24,143 nucleotides of DNA from a virus. Below, one piece after another: positions 8,626-17,702 of this stretch. Every line of letters starts with the position of its first letter. Within the stretch, counting starts at the first letter, position 1. The stretch lies in IMG/VR virus record IMGVR_UViG_3300020162_000118, positions 1 to 24,143 of that record; one strand, 5' to 3'. Made by a program: the position numbers and the translations under genes. Under the pieces are notes generated by a model. The model ran no database searches. It had not been told where the DNA came from and saw only the letters and a list, made by a program, of their open reading frames with translations.

Positions 8626-11600
8626 TATGTCCTCTTTGTTCCTATCATTTTAGCATTAAGCTTTGCATCTTGTCCAATAGCTTGTTTTGTCATAGAGACA
8701 ACCTGTCTTACAAATGTATCTGTGTTCATTCCGTCAGATGGATAAATGTTTTGTGTTAGATTAATTGTGCTTCCTGATCCAACATTAAATGCTGCTGCCT
8801 GGAAATTAGATTGCGGTACAGAATACTGCATATTATTAATTCTTTCAAGAAGTGGAAGTATCCCTGGCTGTCTGACTGCTTGAGCATTTACAACAAATTC
8901 TCCATTTGAAACATATGCGCCAGAAGCATATTTACCGCTTGGCATCATTGGCATATAAATAGAATCAGATGTACCAGTTCCTGGTCCAGAAAGTAAACCG
9001 CCATCTTTATAAGACTTAACTCTTCCGCTTTGATCTCCCATTGCTGCAAGCCATGAACCAATTACTTTTCCGTCTTGCATTACCATTCCGTTGGAATAGT
9101 ATGTCATATCACCTTGTTTCCAAGAAGTTTTATGAGCCTTATAAAATGCTCTTGTTGCTGCATCTCTGTTAGCAAATTCTTTACCGCTTAACTTGCTATC
9201 TGGAATTATATAGGACTGGCCTTGTGAAGGTGCGCCTACTGGCATGGAGTCGTATTCTTTTTTACTTACTTCTTTTCCAGATTGAGTAAAGTATTTAGTT
9301 GAGTCCCCAGTTCCAGTTTTCTTTCCAGCAATTTTTCCAGGATCTGCCAGCGTTGCTGTCTTTGAGCCAGCGTTACCAAGATCTATTTTCTTGCCATTAA
9401 TAATTACATCACCATTTACAACAATACCTTGCTCTTTTAGAGATGCCTCAAGGCCAGATGATACTGAATCGAAGAGGGCCTGCCCAGCTGCAATTCCAAT
9501 ATTTCCATCTTTATCTTTTGGAAGCCCAGACATGTCTACTTTTGCATCTGTCGCTGCTTGAGTAATTGCTGCAAGCATTCCCTTAGCTTCATCTGTTGTC
9601 TTCCACTTCTTAAGGTCATCCTTATGAATCTCAATGGCCAGTCTATATGTAGTCATGGCTTTATTTAAGGCTTCAATTTTACCTTCATTAGTTTCAATTT
9701 CTTTAGTTACATCGCCAAGCTTTTCTCCTGCGTATGCGGCTGCATCGCCAAGATCTTGCTGCTTCTTTGCCATAGCCTCTGCCGCTTTTTTAAGAGGAGC
9801 ATTTGCTTTTTCTGTTGCTTCATCAATGGCTTTAATCTGTGCGTCATACTGCTGTGTGGCAACCAAGCCTTCAAGATCAAGTCTTGCTTGCTGTGCCCCA
9901 GCTGTGTTTCCAGTAGCCTCTGCATTTTGAAGCTCAAGTTTTTTAGCCTCAATTGCTCTTCCAGAATCTTGTTCATTCTTTTTATCCTGTAGTGCTTTCT
10001 TTCTTGCCTCTGCTAATTTATTATTAGCATCAATTTGCTTGTTAATTGCAGCAAGTCTATCTCTATCAGATATTTGTTGTGCTACTGATTGTCCTTTTAA
10101 TGCTTTTTGATATTTTTCTTGCAATCCCTTAAGTTTATCTAATGCAGCATATTGCGTCTTTAGTATTCCGCCTCTATTTGTTGTTTCAACGCCTTTTGCT
10201 ACTGCGCTCTGCAAAGCATACAGAGCATTTGTTTGTGCAGCAGATAGACCAGATAAATCTCCAACAAATCCTCTTGCTTCAATTCTTGTTTTTTTCCAAA
10301 GAGTTAGCGCAGTATCTTGCTCAGAGGCAATCTTTCTTAATGCAGGATTTTGTTTTTCCATTTCATCAAGTGTTTCTTTGCTAAGTCTTTTCTGTCCTTC
10401 TAGCTTACTTGATATCTCATCTAGCGCCTGTTTTTCTGCATCCCATTTAATTGAATCAGATTCGGCTGTACTAATAAATGAAGGCTTATTCTTATCTTTT
10501 TTACGTGCTTTCATTGCTTCAGATTCTTTATCTGCAATTGCAGTGTCAATTCCCATTGCTGCAGTGTTAAGAGCATTTGCTTGTTCAGTTGGGTCTAAAT
10601 CTTTTCTAACTGCATCGCTGTACGTGTTAAGTGCTTCACGGGCTGCATCAACAGAAGTTTTAATATTCATAAAGGCTTTAGATGAAGTTGTAAAAGCTGA
10701 TGTGTTATTTGATTGATTAGAGGCTTTATACATTGCATAAATTTTTGCTGTTGCATCTTCTGCAGACATCCCCATAGACATTAGCTGCTCTTTTAATCTT
10801 ATAGCAAGATCTGCTTGATCGTCATAATCAGTTTTATTAATAAGAGCTATTTGATCCTTATATACAGAGTTAACTTCTTTCTTTAACTTCTTGTATTGCT
10901 CTATTGTTAATTTTAATGGTGTCCCAGATGTAGTCATGCTCTCATACATCATTTGATTTCTTTCTTTAACAGCCTGTGCGTCTGCTACTGTTTCTTTTAA
11001 TTTCTTATTAAAGTCGGTAAATCTAAGCCCAGCCTTCTTTGCTGCCTCTGCTGTCATTCCATAGCCTAGTGCATTTAGTCTCATGCTTTCTTTTTGAGCC
11101 TGCCAAGCTTTAAATGTAAGTCCTATTGCTGAGACTGTTGCGAATGCTATTAGGTTAAATCTTGTCATAGCCATTCCAATTTTTCCAATAATCCCTGGAA
11201 GCATTTTCCCGCTAGTATTTAATTTATCTAGTCCTGCGCCCCACTTAGTTAAACCACCAGTTTTTTCAGAGAACACTCCTACTGGACTCTTCATTGATGC
11301 AGGTATTTTTGACATCAACTTGCCCTTGCCACCGCCACCCATCATAGCAGCAGACTGCATCATCATAGGCAACATAAAACCAACTTGCTGGATTATCATA
11401 GCTATGATTGGGTTTGCAACCTTACTAGCAATAAATTGTGCTCCTGCTGCGACTGCCATACCACCAGCAATCTGTCCACCAATTCCGTATTTATTATTTG
11501 GAACTATTCCGCCAGAAACTCTAGGAACAAAAAGTTCAGGTCCTTTTTCTCTAACAACATATGCCTGCCCTCCATTAACTGGGCCGCCTTTTTCTCTTCC

Positions 11601-14600
11601 TTCTAGACCAAATATAATCTTCTTTAAAGATTCTGTAAGTGGGGTATCCTTTTTAGATTCCCAGTTTAAATACTTTTGTCTTAAAATATCTTTATCTATT
11701 GGCGATAGTTGTTTTAATACAGACCTATCTCCAATCAAATCGGATGCGGCTGATCTTACTACTGCGTCTAGGACGTCTGGCTCTAGGGCATTCTTTAGAG
11801 ATCCCTTTGCATCCTTAACATAACCGTAAGGCTTTTCTTTTGCAAGAGCTGCTGCAAACTTGTCGTAGAATAGTTTTTGAGTATGCTTTCTTAGTCCAGT
11901 ATTTGCAAACAAAGTATTAGCCATTTCAATAGACAATGAATTTACACCCCATGGCGCTGACTCATACATACTTGGCTTTGGCGCACCTGTTGGTCCAAAT
12001 CCTGCACCTATTCTATGCATTGCTTTACCTTTTAATACATTGCCAATCATTCCGCCAATTGCAAATCCATTTGCTGACGATTTAAATCCAGCATCCGATA
12101 GGCTAACAATATGTCCAGACTGTCTTCTCTTTAATTCTTCTGCTGCTGCAATCTTAGCCAATGCTGCTGGTGTAAGGTTGCTTTCTTTTGAAGGTACTAC
12201 TGCGGAGTGCACTCCATGAAGCTCTCTCCACTTTACCTCTCTTGCATCTTCAAGTCTTTTAATCATTTTTGCATAGACAACTTTTTCTTGCTGATTTAGA
12301 TCAAAGCTACCAATAGTTTTTTTGAGTCTTGGCAGAGTTGCTTCAATTTCTTCAAGCATTCTTGAATTGTAAGCGTCTGGCGTCATACCCTTTGGAATGT
12401 CCATTGTAGACTCAGCAAAGAACTTCTTTGCTCCGCTTCCCTTAATTCCAAGTAAATTAACCATTGCTTGGTCTCCAACTGAAGGCATGAATCCAGCATA
12501 GTCTCTTAGCCCAGATGCTGTTGAAAATACTCCAGCAGTCCCAACATCAGACAAAACATTTCCAGATAGATTCCCTCTTCCTAGATCTTTATCTCCACGA
12601 AGAGATGATGCAAGAAGCTGTCTGAAATACTCATCTGTAGTAAATTTACCGTCTTGCACAGTAAGGGCTTTATCGAATGGTGATTCAAGAACTAGTAGCT
12701 TTCTCAATCCCTTTGGATCAGTTGGATCACGCATTACATTGAGACTTTGTTTTGGAGCCTTTAGTCCATGTGCTTCACGAGCAATTTGTGTTGCTCTCAT
12801 TTCAGCAAGTGCTGACTTTTCATCAAGCATTGGTTTAACAAAAACCTTTTCGCCGTTTCTTGTATATACGCCACCGATACCAGGAACTGGGAAGCTTCTT
12901 CCAGATGTTGGCTCTAGTAAATCTCCATACTCTGTTACTGGATGCTTTGCAAATCTAGAATCTTTAACTGCAATGTCTGCCTTTTCCATTGCTGCTTTCA
13001 TCGCTCTTTGTTGTTCTACCTGCTTAATTGTTTTAGGCATACCAAGGAACAATGCTTTTCCTCCGCCAAATAATCTTTGTGCAAACTGTCCTGGAATTTC
13101 TCCGCCTGAATTTGCTGTAATTTTCGTTGTTAGTGGAAGAGATCTTCCTCTGGTCAAGAGCATACGCATCATTGCGGTCATCATGTGACCTCTTTGAATT
13201 ACTGGCAGTCTTTTTATAAGCTGTGAAGCTTTACCGTATTTTAATTCTTTTGCTAATGTATCTGCTGATATTTGTGCGGTAGATTGATTTAATGGAACTC
13301 TATCTTCAAATTTACCCTGGGTCATAGCACGTAGCCAGTTTGTAAAGCTGTTTATAGTTTTGCTTCCAGCTTGTGCATTGTATCCATTACCAGTAGTTCT
13401 ATTACTTTTAGTAACACCATTTTCTTTTGTAAACATATCTTGGTCTGGATCCATGTGCTCTGACGCATAATCAATAGTTCCATCCGCTCTAAGCTTAAAC
13501 CCATTTAATACTCTCTGTAAATTAACCTGGTCTATGTCCATTCTTGACATCAATGTATCTAGTAATGCTTTTGTCGGTTTAATTGCTGCAATTTGAGGTC
13601 TTTTTCCAGGTAATAATTCTTCTGGCTTGTCTTGACGAAGCAGGTCTCTATAGTTAACTTTGTTGCCACGACTGTCCGTTCTTCCCATGCCCTGCATGTC
13701 AATATAATCTTGCATCGCTCTTGCCTGCATAATTCTTATTTGCTTATATTTTGCTCTATTTACTTTTCCAGTTTTAGAGTCAGTAGACTTTAAAATTGCT
13801 TCTTCAAAATCTCTTTTTGCCATGTTTATTGATTCGTCTTCAGAAAATCCTAAATGATTTAATACTGCTGAATCATGCAGCACAACTCTGTTTTTTAAAG
13901 ATGACTCATACTGTGGGTCTGTGTTTCTTTCAAGCCATGCCTTTAACCCTTCAAAAATATTCATTGAAATTCCGCCACCAGATGATCTTCCCATTCCAGA
14001 TGTATTTCCAGGCCCCCCATTTAATGCATGCATTAGTGGCATATCTTTTTGTGCAATATCTGCTGGAATGACAGCCTCTCCTGGTGTCAACACAACGGGA
14101 ACTTGACCGCCATTATTTCTATATACTGGCTTTCCGCCTAAAATATTTTCAATTATTGGCATATTGGCTTCTGTGCCAGCTTTGTTAATTACAAATGATC
14201 CCTCTTCTGCTGTTGTGTGATATGTGTCTGTGTCGCCAGTACCTGGGACAATACCACCCTTTGCAAACTTAGGCTTTGTTGTTTGAATGTTATAGCCTGC
14301 GCCTGATGTTCTAACTCCACCTAGTGATCTTGCAATCTTATCAACAATATCTTTTGTTGTTCCTTTATGGAACATTTCCTTCATGTTTGATTTTCCAGTT
14401 AAAGGGTCTACCACTGGTTGTGATGTCAATGGGACTGTAGTTAGATTTGCAACTCTTCCCATACCAGCTGCAGTTGCTGCTGCAGTTTCGGCAAGCATTG
14501 CCTCTACTGTCGCATTCATTTGCATAACTTTTGCTCTTGCTTGATCTACGGTTATCTTGCTAGCCTGTAGCTGTGCAACTATTGCTTCTGTTTCGGCAGC

Positions 14601-16970
14601 AGCTAATTGTGTTATTTCAGAAAATTGTGGTAGTAATGCTTGATAAGAATCTGCTAGGCTGGATGTGACTGTGCCAGTTGCCGTTACTTCTGCCTTTAGT
14701 ATCTTGATTTCTGCTTCGGACTGCATCGCTATTGCTGCTGTCATTGCATGCCATTTTGCTGCCTCTTGTGCAACGATACCAGTAGATATTCCATTTATAG
14801 ATGTGACACCTGGAATCTTTGGCATATCTTGATTCATGTATGCTTGTGGATTTTTTCCAATTCTTACATTGACTGGGCCTGCTCCAGGAACTGTTCCAAA
14901 TATTGTTCCCATCTGCTGGCTTTGTGATGGTATAAGGTGTGACATATCTCTTGAATATGGATCACCAACTAATGGATTATTCTTATCTACCATTCTTTGT
15001 CCAGCTCCGCCAGCAGCAATTACTCCACCTGCTACTGTAGAAATTGCTGGTTGCACTGCAACCTTTGCTGCGTTTGCCTTAAGCTCAAGATTATTAAAAG
15101 ATTGTGTTAATGTGTTTACGGCATTTGATAAAACAATTGTAGCTTCCGTGTCCGAATAAAATGATGTTGCTAATCCCTTTGCTGCTGCATCTGCAGCCAT
15201 TATTTCTGGGGTAAGTAACTTAAATCCTTGTCCACCTTTAGCAAGTTGTCTTAAATGGAATATGCCTTTTACTACATATCCAATAAAGTTACCCATTACA
15301 CCAGCCATCATAATGAGAGGACCAGCAATTGCTGTTAAGCCTCCCAATGCATTTAAGAATGTTTTAACTGGGCCTGGAAGGTGCTGGAAGAACTTGATAA
15401 TTGAATCTACAACTTTTAATACTTGTGTGCTTATTCTTAAGAACTGCTCGCCTGTTTGTGCTAAGTCTGCCTGTACTGATGCCCATGCTCTTTTAAATTG
15501 TCCAGATGCTGACTCTGTCATCATCTTTAATTCTCGCTCAGATATCTGTGCAAGATCTACTGCGCTTGCCTTCATTAAGTCCATGACTTGAAGTGTCTGC
15601 GATCCTTGCTTTCCTAAGTTTTCAAATAGTGCAGACATTCTTGCAAACTGGAACTTGCCAAATAGTTGCTCAATTGCTCTTGACTTATCTAATGGGTTTA
15701 GTTTATCTAACGCTGCTTGTAACGCCATAATGGTTCCCGTTAAATCACCAGCATTACTATTTACAATACCTTTTAAATCAATTCCAAATCCTGCAAACTG
15801 TTCTGTTGCAACTTTAGTTGGGTTGATGAGAGAAGCCATTGCTGACTTAATTGCGTTAGCGCCTTCGGCAGCATTTACTCCACCCTCTTTCATGGCAGTA
15901 AGGTAAAGTGCTAAATCTTTTACATCTCCGCCAAGCGATTTGATTACTGGTCCCGCTTTAGGGATTGCTTCAGTTAAATCTGCAAGGCTTGTTGATGTCT
16001 GGTTTTCAACTGCGTTGAGAAAGTCGATTGATTGTGTAAGCTCTTCTGTATTTTGCTTAAATGCATTTTGAATAGCAAGTGTTGCTTTCATAGCATCTTG
16101 TCTATCTACTTCACCAAGAACTGCAAGTCTTGTTGTTTGCTGAGTAGCTTGAATTAAATCATTTCCCTGCTGACCAGTTGCTGCAAGGTCCGCTGCTAAT
16201 GCAATTGTTTCTTTGTATGCAACTCCGTATGAGCTAGCAATCTCTTTTGCTGTAGCAGTTATGTCTTTTCTAACTTGGGCTAAGTCTGCTGAAGATGTGG
16301 CTGCAAGACCGCCATAAACTTTTGTGAGTCTTACTAGCTCTGCATCTGCTTCTCTAAATGCTTTTTGTGCAGCCATTCCAAATGCTGCAAGCGGTACAGT
16401 CAAACCAACAGTTAACTGACGACCAGCCCACTGTGTATTCTTACCCCAGTTGATAAGCTGATTAGATCCATCAAGCATAACCTTGTTCATAATTGCTGCT
16501 TCTTGGCGAGCAAGTGCCATCTTGTTCTTTACTTCATCTAAGCCTTTTGCAACCATTACGTTGTACTGCATTAGGCCTTGTGCATTTTTACCAACTGGCT
16601 GAACTATTGCTTGCTGAAGCATTACTTGCTGCTTTGCAAGATCTCTAATTAAGTTGCTAGTTTTCTTTGTATGGCCGTTCCAAGCATTATAGTAATCGTT
16701 GAGCTTTAAACGGCCTCTATCTAAGTTCTTGCCGAACTTGTCTACGTCTGAAGATAGCGATACAAAGTGTGAAGAGAACTGGCCAGTTGAACGCATCGTT
16801 TCTGCAAACGACTTGTTCATTACTGCAATTTGATTTGCAAGCTTAGCGTTAGTTCCCGCTGTTGTTTCTTGTAATTTTACGAGTTGGGCAGTAACCGCAG
16901 CTAGTTGAGTTCTTAAACTCGTGAAGTCTGCGTGGGCGGTAATATTGGTCGTGATTAAATTATCTGCCAT
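8625..16970 (-). CDS. Tape measure protein, TP901-type, with a kinase-like insert
   Basis: This 2781-aa protein sets tail length and leaves with the DNA at infection. It starts at an ATG 26 nt after the chaperone, with only a weak ribosome site. Residues about 1-200 are helical. Residues about 200-540 match the TP901-type core (LAADLAATGQQGNDLIQATQ; MKEGGVNAAEGANAIKSAMA; SLINPTK). Hydrophobic stretches lie near 540-572, 1831-1880 and 1930-1958, possibly membrane-active. Gly/Pro 'FVINKAG/ELFVP/FVVN' loop modules occur near 899-985, 1795-1830 and 2651-2700. Residues about 1000-1770 are an unusual non-repetitive insert, including a kinase-like stretch (Lys1379, Glu1390, Asp1462, Asn1467, Asp1475). 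Residues about 2285-2475 are Lys/Glu/Ala-rich coiled coil. The stop overlaps the next start as TAATG. Identity is secure; domain roles beyond the core are inferred. Confidence 0.92.
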   Translation of the reverse strand: MADNLITTNITAHADFTSLRTQLAAVTAQLVKLQETTAGTNAKLANQIAVMNKSFAETMRSTGQFSSHFVSLSSDVDKFGKNLDRGRLKLNDYYNAWNGHTKKTSNLIRDLAKQQVMLQQAIVQPVGKNAQGLMQYNVMVAKGLDEVKNKMALARQEAAIMNKVMLDGSNQLINWGKNTQWAGRQLTVGLTVPLAAFGMAAQKAFREADAELVRLTKVYGGLAATSSADLAQVRKDITATAKEIASSYGVAYKETIALAADLAATGQQGNDLIQATQQTTRLAVLGEVDRQDAMKATLAIQNAFKQNTEELTQSIDFLNAVENQTSTSLADLTEAIPKAGPVIKSLGGDVKDLALYLTAMKEGGVNAAEGANAIKSAMASLINPTKVATEQFAGFGIDLKGIVNSNAGDLTGTIMALQAALDKLNPLDKSRAIEQLFGKFQFARMSALFENLGKQGSQTLQVMDLMKASAVDLAQISERELKMMTESASGQFKRAWASVQADLAQTGEQFLRISTQVLKVVDSIIKFFQHLPGPVKTFLNALGGLTAIAGPLIMMAGVMGNFIGYVVKGIFHLRQLAKGGQGFKLLTPEIMAADAAAKGLATSFYSDTEATIVLSNAVNTLTQSFNNLELKANAAKVAVQPAISTVAGGVIAAGGAGQRMVDKNNPLVGDPYSRDMSHLIPSQSQQMGTIFGTVPGAGPVNVRIGKNPQAYMNQDMPKIPGVTSINGISTGIVAQEAAKWHAMTAAIAMQSEAEIKILKAEVTATGTVTSSLADSYQALLPQFSEITQLAAAETEAIVAQLQASKITVDQARAKVMQMNATVEAMLAETAAATAAGMGRVANLTTVPLTSQPVVDPLTGKSNMKEMFHKGTTKDIVDKIARSLGGVRTSGAGYNIQTTKPKFAKGGIVPGTGDTDTYHTTAEEGSFVINKAGTEANMPIIENILGGKPVYRNNGGQVPVVLTPGEAVIPADIAQKDMPLMHALNGGPGNTSGMGRSSGGGISMNIFEGLKAWLERNTDPQYESSLKNRVVLHDSAVLNHLGFSEDESINMAKRDFEEAILKSTDSKTGKVNRAKYKQIRIMQARAMQDYIDMQGMGRTDSRGNKVNYRDLLRQDKPEELLPGKRPQIAAIKPTKALLDTLMSRMDIDQVNLQRVLNGFKLRADGTIDYASEHMDPDQDMFTKENGVTKSNRTTGNGYNAQAGSKTINSFTNWLRAMTQGKFEDRVPLNQSTAQISADTLAKELKYGKASQLIKRLPVIQRGHMMTAMMRMLLTRGRSLPLTTKITANSGGEIPGQFAQRLFGGGKALFLGMPKTIKQVEQQRAMKAAMEKADIAVKDSRFAKHPVTEYGDLLEPTSGRSFPVPGIGGVYTRNGEKVFVKPMLDEKSALAEMRATQIAREAHGLKAPKQSLNVMRDPTDPKGLRKLLVLESPFDKALTVQDGKFTTDEYFRQLLASSLRGDKDLGRGNLSGNVLSDVGTAGVFSTASGLRDYAGFMPSVGDQAMVNLLGIKGSGAKKFFAESTMDIPKGMTPDAYNSRMLEEIEATLPRLKKTIGSFDLNQQEKVVYAKMIKRLEDAREVKWRELHGVHSAVVPSKESNLTPAALAKIAAAEELKRRQSGHIVSLSDAGFKSSANGFAIGGMIGNVLKGKAMHRIGAGFGPTGAPKPSMYESAPWGVNSLSIEMANTLFANTGLRKHTQKLFYDKFAAALAKEKPYGYVKDAKGSLKNALEPDVLDAVVRSAASDLIGDRSVLKQLSPIDKDILRQKYLNWESKKDTPLTESLKKIIFGLEGREKGGPVNGGQAYVVREKGPELFVPRVSGGIVPNNKYGIGGQIAGGMAVAAGAQFIASKVANPIIAMIIQQVGFMLPMMMQSAAMMGGGGKGKLMSKIPASMKSPVGVFSEKTGGLTKWGAGLDKLNTSGKMLPGIIGKIGMAMTRFNLIAFATVSAIGLTFKAWQAQKESMRLNALGYGMTAEAAKKAGLRFTDFNKKLKETVADAQAVKERNQMMYESMTTSGTPLKLTIEQYKKLKKEVNSVYKDQIALINKTDYDDQADLAIRLKEQLMSMGMSAEDATAKIYAMYKASNQSNNTSAFTTSSKAFMNIKTSVDAAREALNTYSDAVRKDLDPTEQANALNTAAMGIDTAIADKESEAMKARKKDKNKPSFISTAESDSIKWDAEKQALDEISSKLEGQKRLSKETLDEMEKQNPALRKIASEQDTALTLWKKTRIEARGFVGDLSGLSAAQTNALYALQSAVAKGVETTNRGGILKTQYAALDKLKGLQEKYQKALKGQSVAQQISDRDRLAAINKQIDANNKLAEARKKALQDKKNEQDSGRAIEAKKLELQNAEATGNTAGAQQARLDLEGLVATQQYDAQIKAIDEATEKANAPLKKAAEAMAKKQQDLGDAAAYAGEKLGDVTKEIETNEGKIEALNKAMTTYRLAIEIHKDDLKKWKTTDEAKGMLAAITQAATDAKVDMSGLPKDKDGNIGIAAGQALFDSVSSGLEASLKEQGIVVNGDVIINGKKIDLGNAGSKTATLADPGKIAGKKTGTGDSTKYFTQSGKEVSKKEYDSMPVGAPSQGQSYIIPDSKLSGKEFANRDAATRAFYKAHKTSWKQGDMTYYSNGMVMQDGKVIGSWLAAMGDQSGRVKSYKDGGLLSGPGTGTSDSIYMPMMPSGKYASGAYVSNGEFVVNAQAVRQPGILPLLERINNMQYSVPQSNFQAAAFNVGSGSTINLTQNIYPSDGMNTDTFVRQVVSMTKQAIGQDAKLNAKMIGTKRT

Positions 16971-16996
16971 ATACTTATATTACTCTATTCGGTATC

Positions 16997-17643
16997 CTAA
17001 TCCTGCGTTGATGCCAAAGCCAGCTTCGCTGGCAAAAGATCCTTGTAGTGAACAACATCATCTGCTGATGCGTTTATGCCAAGTGCTCTTCTTCTAACAT
17101 CTTCGAAGGAGGAACCCCCCTCATTTTCATTACTGCTTTCATTTAAATCTACTCCCTGAATTGAAGCTAAGAATCTTCTTTTCTCCGATTCAGTCTTTTG
17201 CATTGATTTAAAAGTCTGGATTAACTCTGGCATTGAAAGATTATCTTCTAGTTGTTCGTAATTTATCCAATTACCAAGAAGAAAAACTTCCCCTTCTAAA
17301 GCGGCTAGATCTAGTTCTGACCAGCCAGTACTGCTGCCGCTAGTAGGTTTGGGTCGTCCATCTTAATTCCGCCGCAAACTTCTAGAATGCGATTGATAGT
17401 TGGAACGTCAAGTGTGTCTTCAAATGCGTCTTTATCTGCTACTAGGTCTGGGAGTTGCTTTTGTAATGCTACTCCGCATGCCTCAATAAGAATTGTTAAT
17501 GTCTCATCTTCTGATGTTACTTCTTGTGTTCTCTGAATGACTTTCATAAACTCACGAAGCTCTTTAATTGTTAAAGGCTTGAGTTTAACTGTTGCGCCAT
17601 TTTGTAGTTGAATTTCTTCAACATCATATACTGTAGTTGCCAA
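16997..17643 (-). CDS. Tail assembly chaperone, -1 frameshift long form (lambda gpGT analogue)
   Basis: Ribosomes slipping -1 at the heptamer at 17353-17347 leave the zero frame after Asn99 (ending KMDDPN) and continue PTSGSSTGWSELDLAALEGE through an open frame to 16997, giving about 215 aa. The extension includes VFLLGNWINYEQLEDNLSMP, a helical Glu/Lys-rich section, an Asn/Glu/Gly/Ser linker and DVRRRALGINASADDVVHYK. The ATG at 17233 is just an internal Met of this frame: no ribosome site precedes it and the coding pattern is continuous upstream of it. In lambda and most siphophages the G-T fusion is needed at a low ratio for tail assembly. The tape measure gene starts 26 nt later, as expected. 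Slippery site and open frame are seen directly; the ratio is unknown. Confidence 0.85.
17300..17353 (-). promoter_or_regulatory. Programmed -1 ribosomal frameshift element
   Basis: The minus strand reads C CCA AAC in the zero frame (17353-17347), a canonical X XXY YYZ heptamer. After a 5-nt spacer comes AGCGGC (17341-17336), which is complementary to GCCGCT at 17305-17300, leaving a 30-nt loop that could fold further. Site, phase, spacer and stem all fit known -1 frameshift signals. The zero-frame stop TAG lies within the loop of this stem. Confidence 0.85.
17311..17643 (-). CDS. Tail assembly chaperone, short form (lambda gpG analogue)
   Basis: This 110-aa product ends at a TAG in the zero frame (ending AVLAGQN). 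The start codon is TTG at 17643; no in-frame ATG or GTG lies between an upstream stop and this codon, and a perfect AGGAGG sits 6 nt before it. The protein opens with strands (TTVYDVEEIQLQNGATVKLK) followed by PLTIKELREFMKVIQR and further helices (TLTILIEACGVALQKQL, TINRILEVCGGIK). This compact beta-then-helical plan is usual for the first tail assembly chaperone, which keeps the tape measure protein competent until the tube polymerises around it. A canonical slippery heptamer lies 11 codons before its end, so most ribosomes would make this form and a minority the long form. Confidence 0.85.
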   Translation of the reverse strand: MATTVYDVEEIQLQNGATVKLKPLTIKELREFMKVIQRTQEVTSEDETLTILIEACGVALQKQLPDLVADKDAFEDTLDVPTINRILEVCGGIKMDDPNLLAAAVLAGQN

Positions 17644-17672
17644 TTTAATCCTCCTAGGATTTCGTCTTAATT

Positions 17673-17701
17673 ATTGTATCATATTGGAAATATCATAGCA
17701 A
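17673..17701 (-). promoter_or_regulatory. Promoter with extended -10, just behind the tail tube terminator
   Basis: On the minus strand: -35 TTGCTA (17701-17696, 4 of 6), exact 17-nt spacer, then TGA followed by TACAAT (17678-17673, 5 of 6), an extended -10. Predicted start near 17666 gives a leader of about 23 nt with the AGGAGG ribosome site at 17655-17650. It has the same architecture as the promoter behind the capsid terminator and would drive the chaperone, tape measure and tail tip genes. Confidence 0.7.
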
Positions 17702-17702
17702 T

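Noticed and set aside
9707-9976. 89-aa minus-strand frame overlapping the tape measure coiled coil in another frame
   Set aside because: It is a Leu/Gln/Lys-rich shift of the repetitive helical coding region and has no start signal of its own.
11320-11823. 167-aa Pro/Ile-rich open frame on the plus strand within the tape measure
   Set aside because: Composition is that of reversed Gly/Met-rich coding sequence; no ribosome site or domain.
16997-17233. Separate 78-aa gene starting at ATG 17233
   Set aside because: The frame is open upstream to the slippery heptamer, no ribosome site precedes this ATG, and the frameshift product explains it fully.
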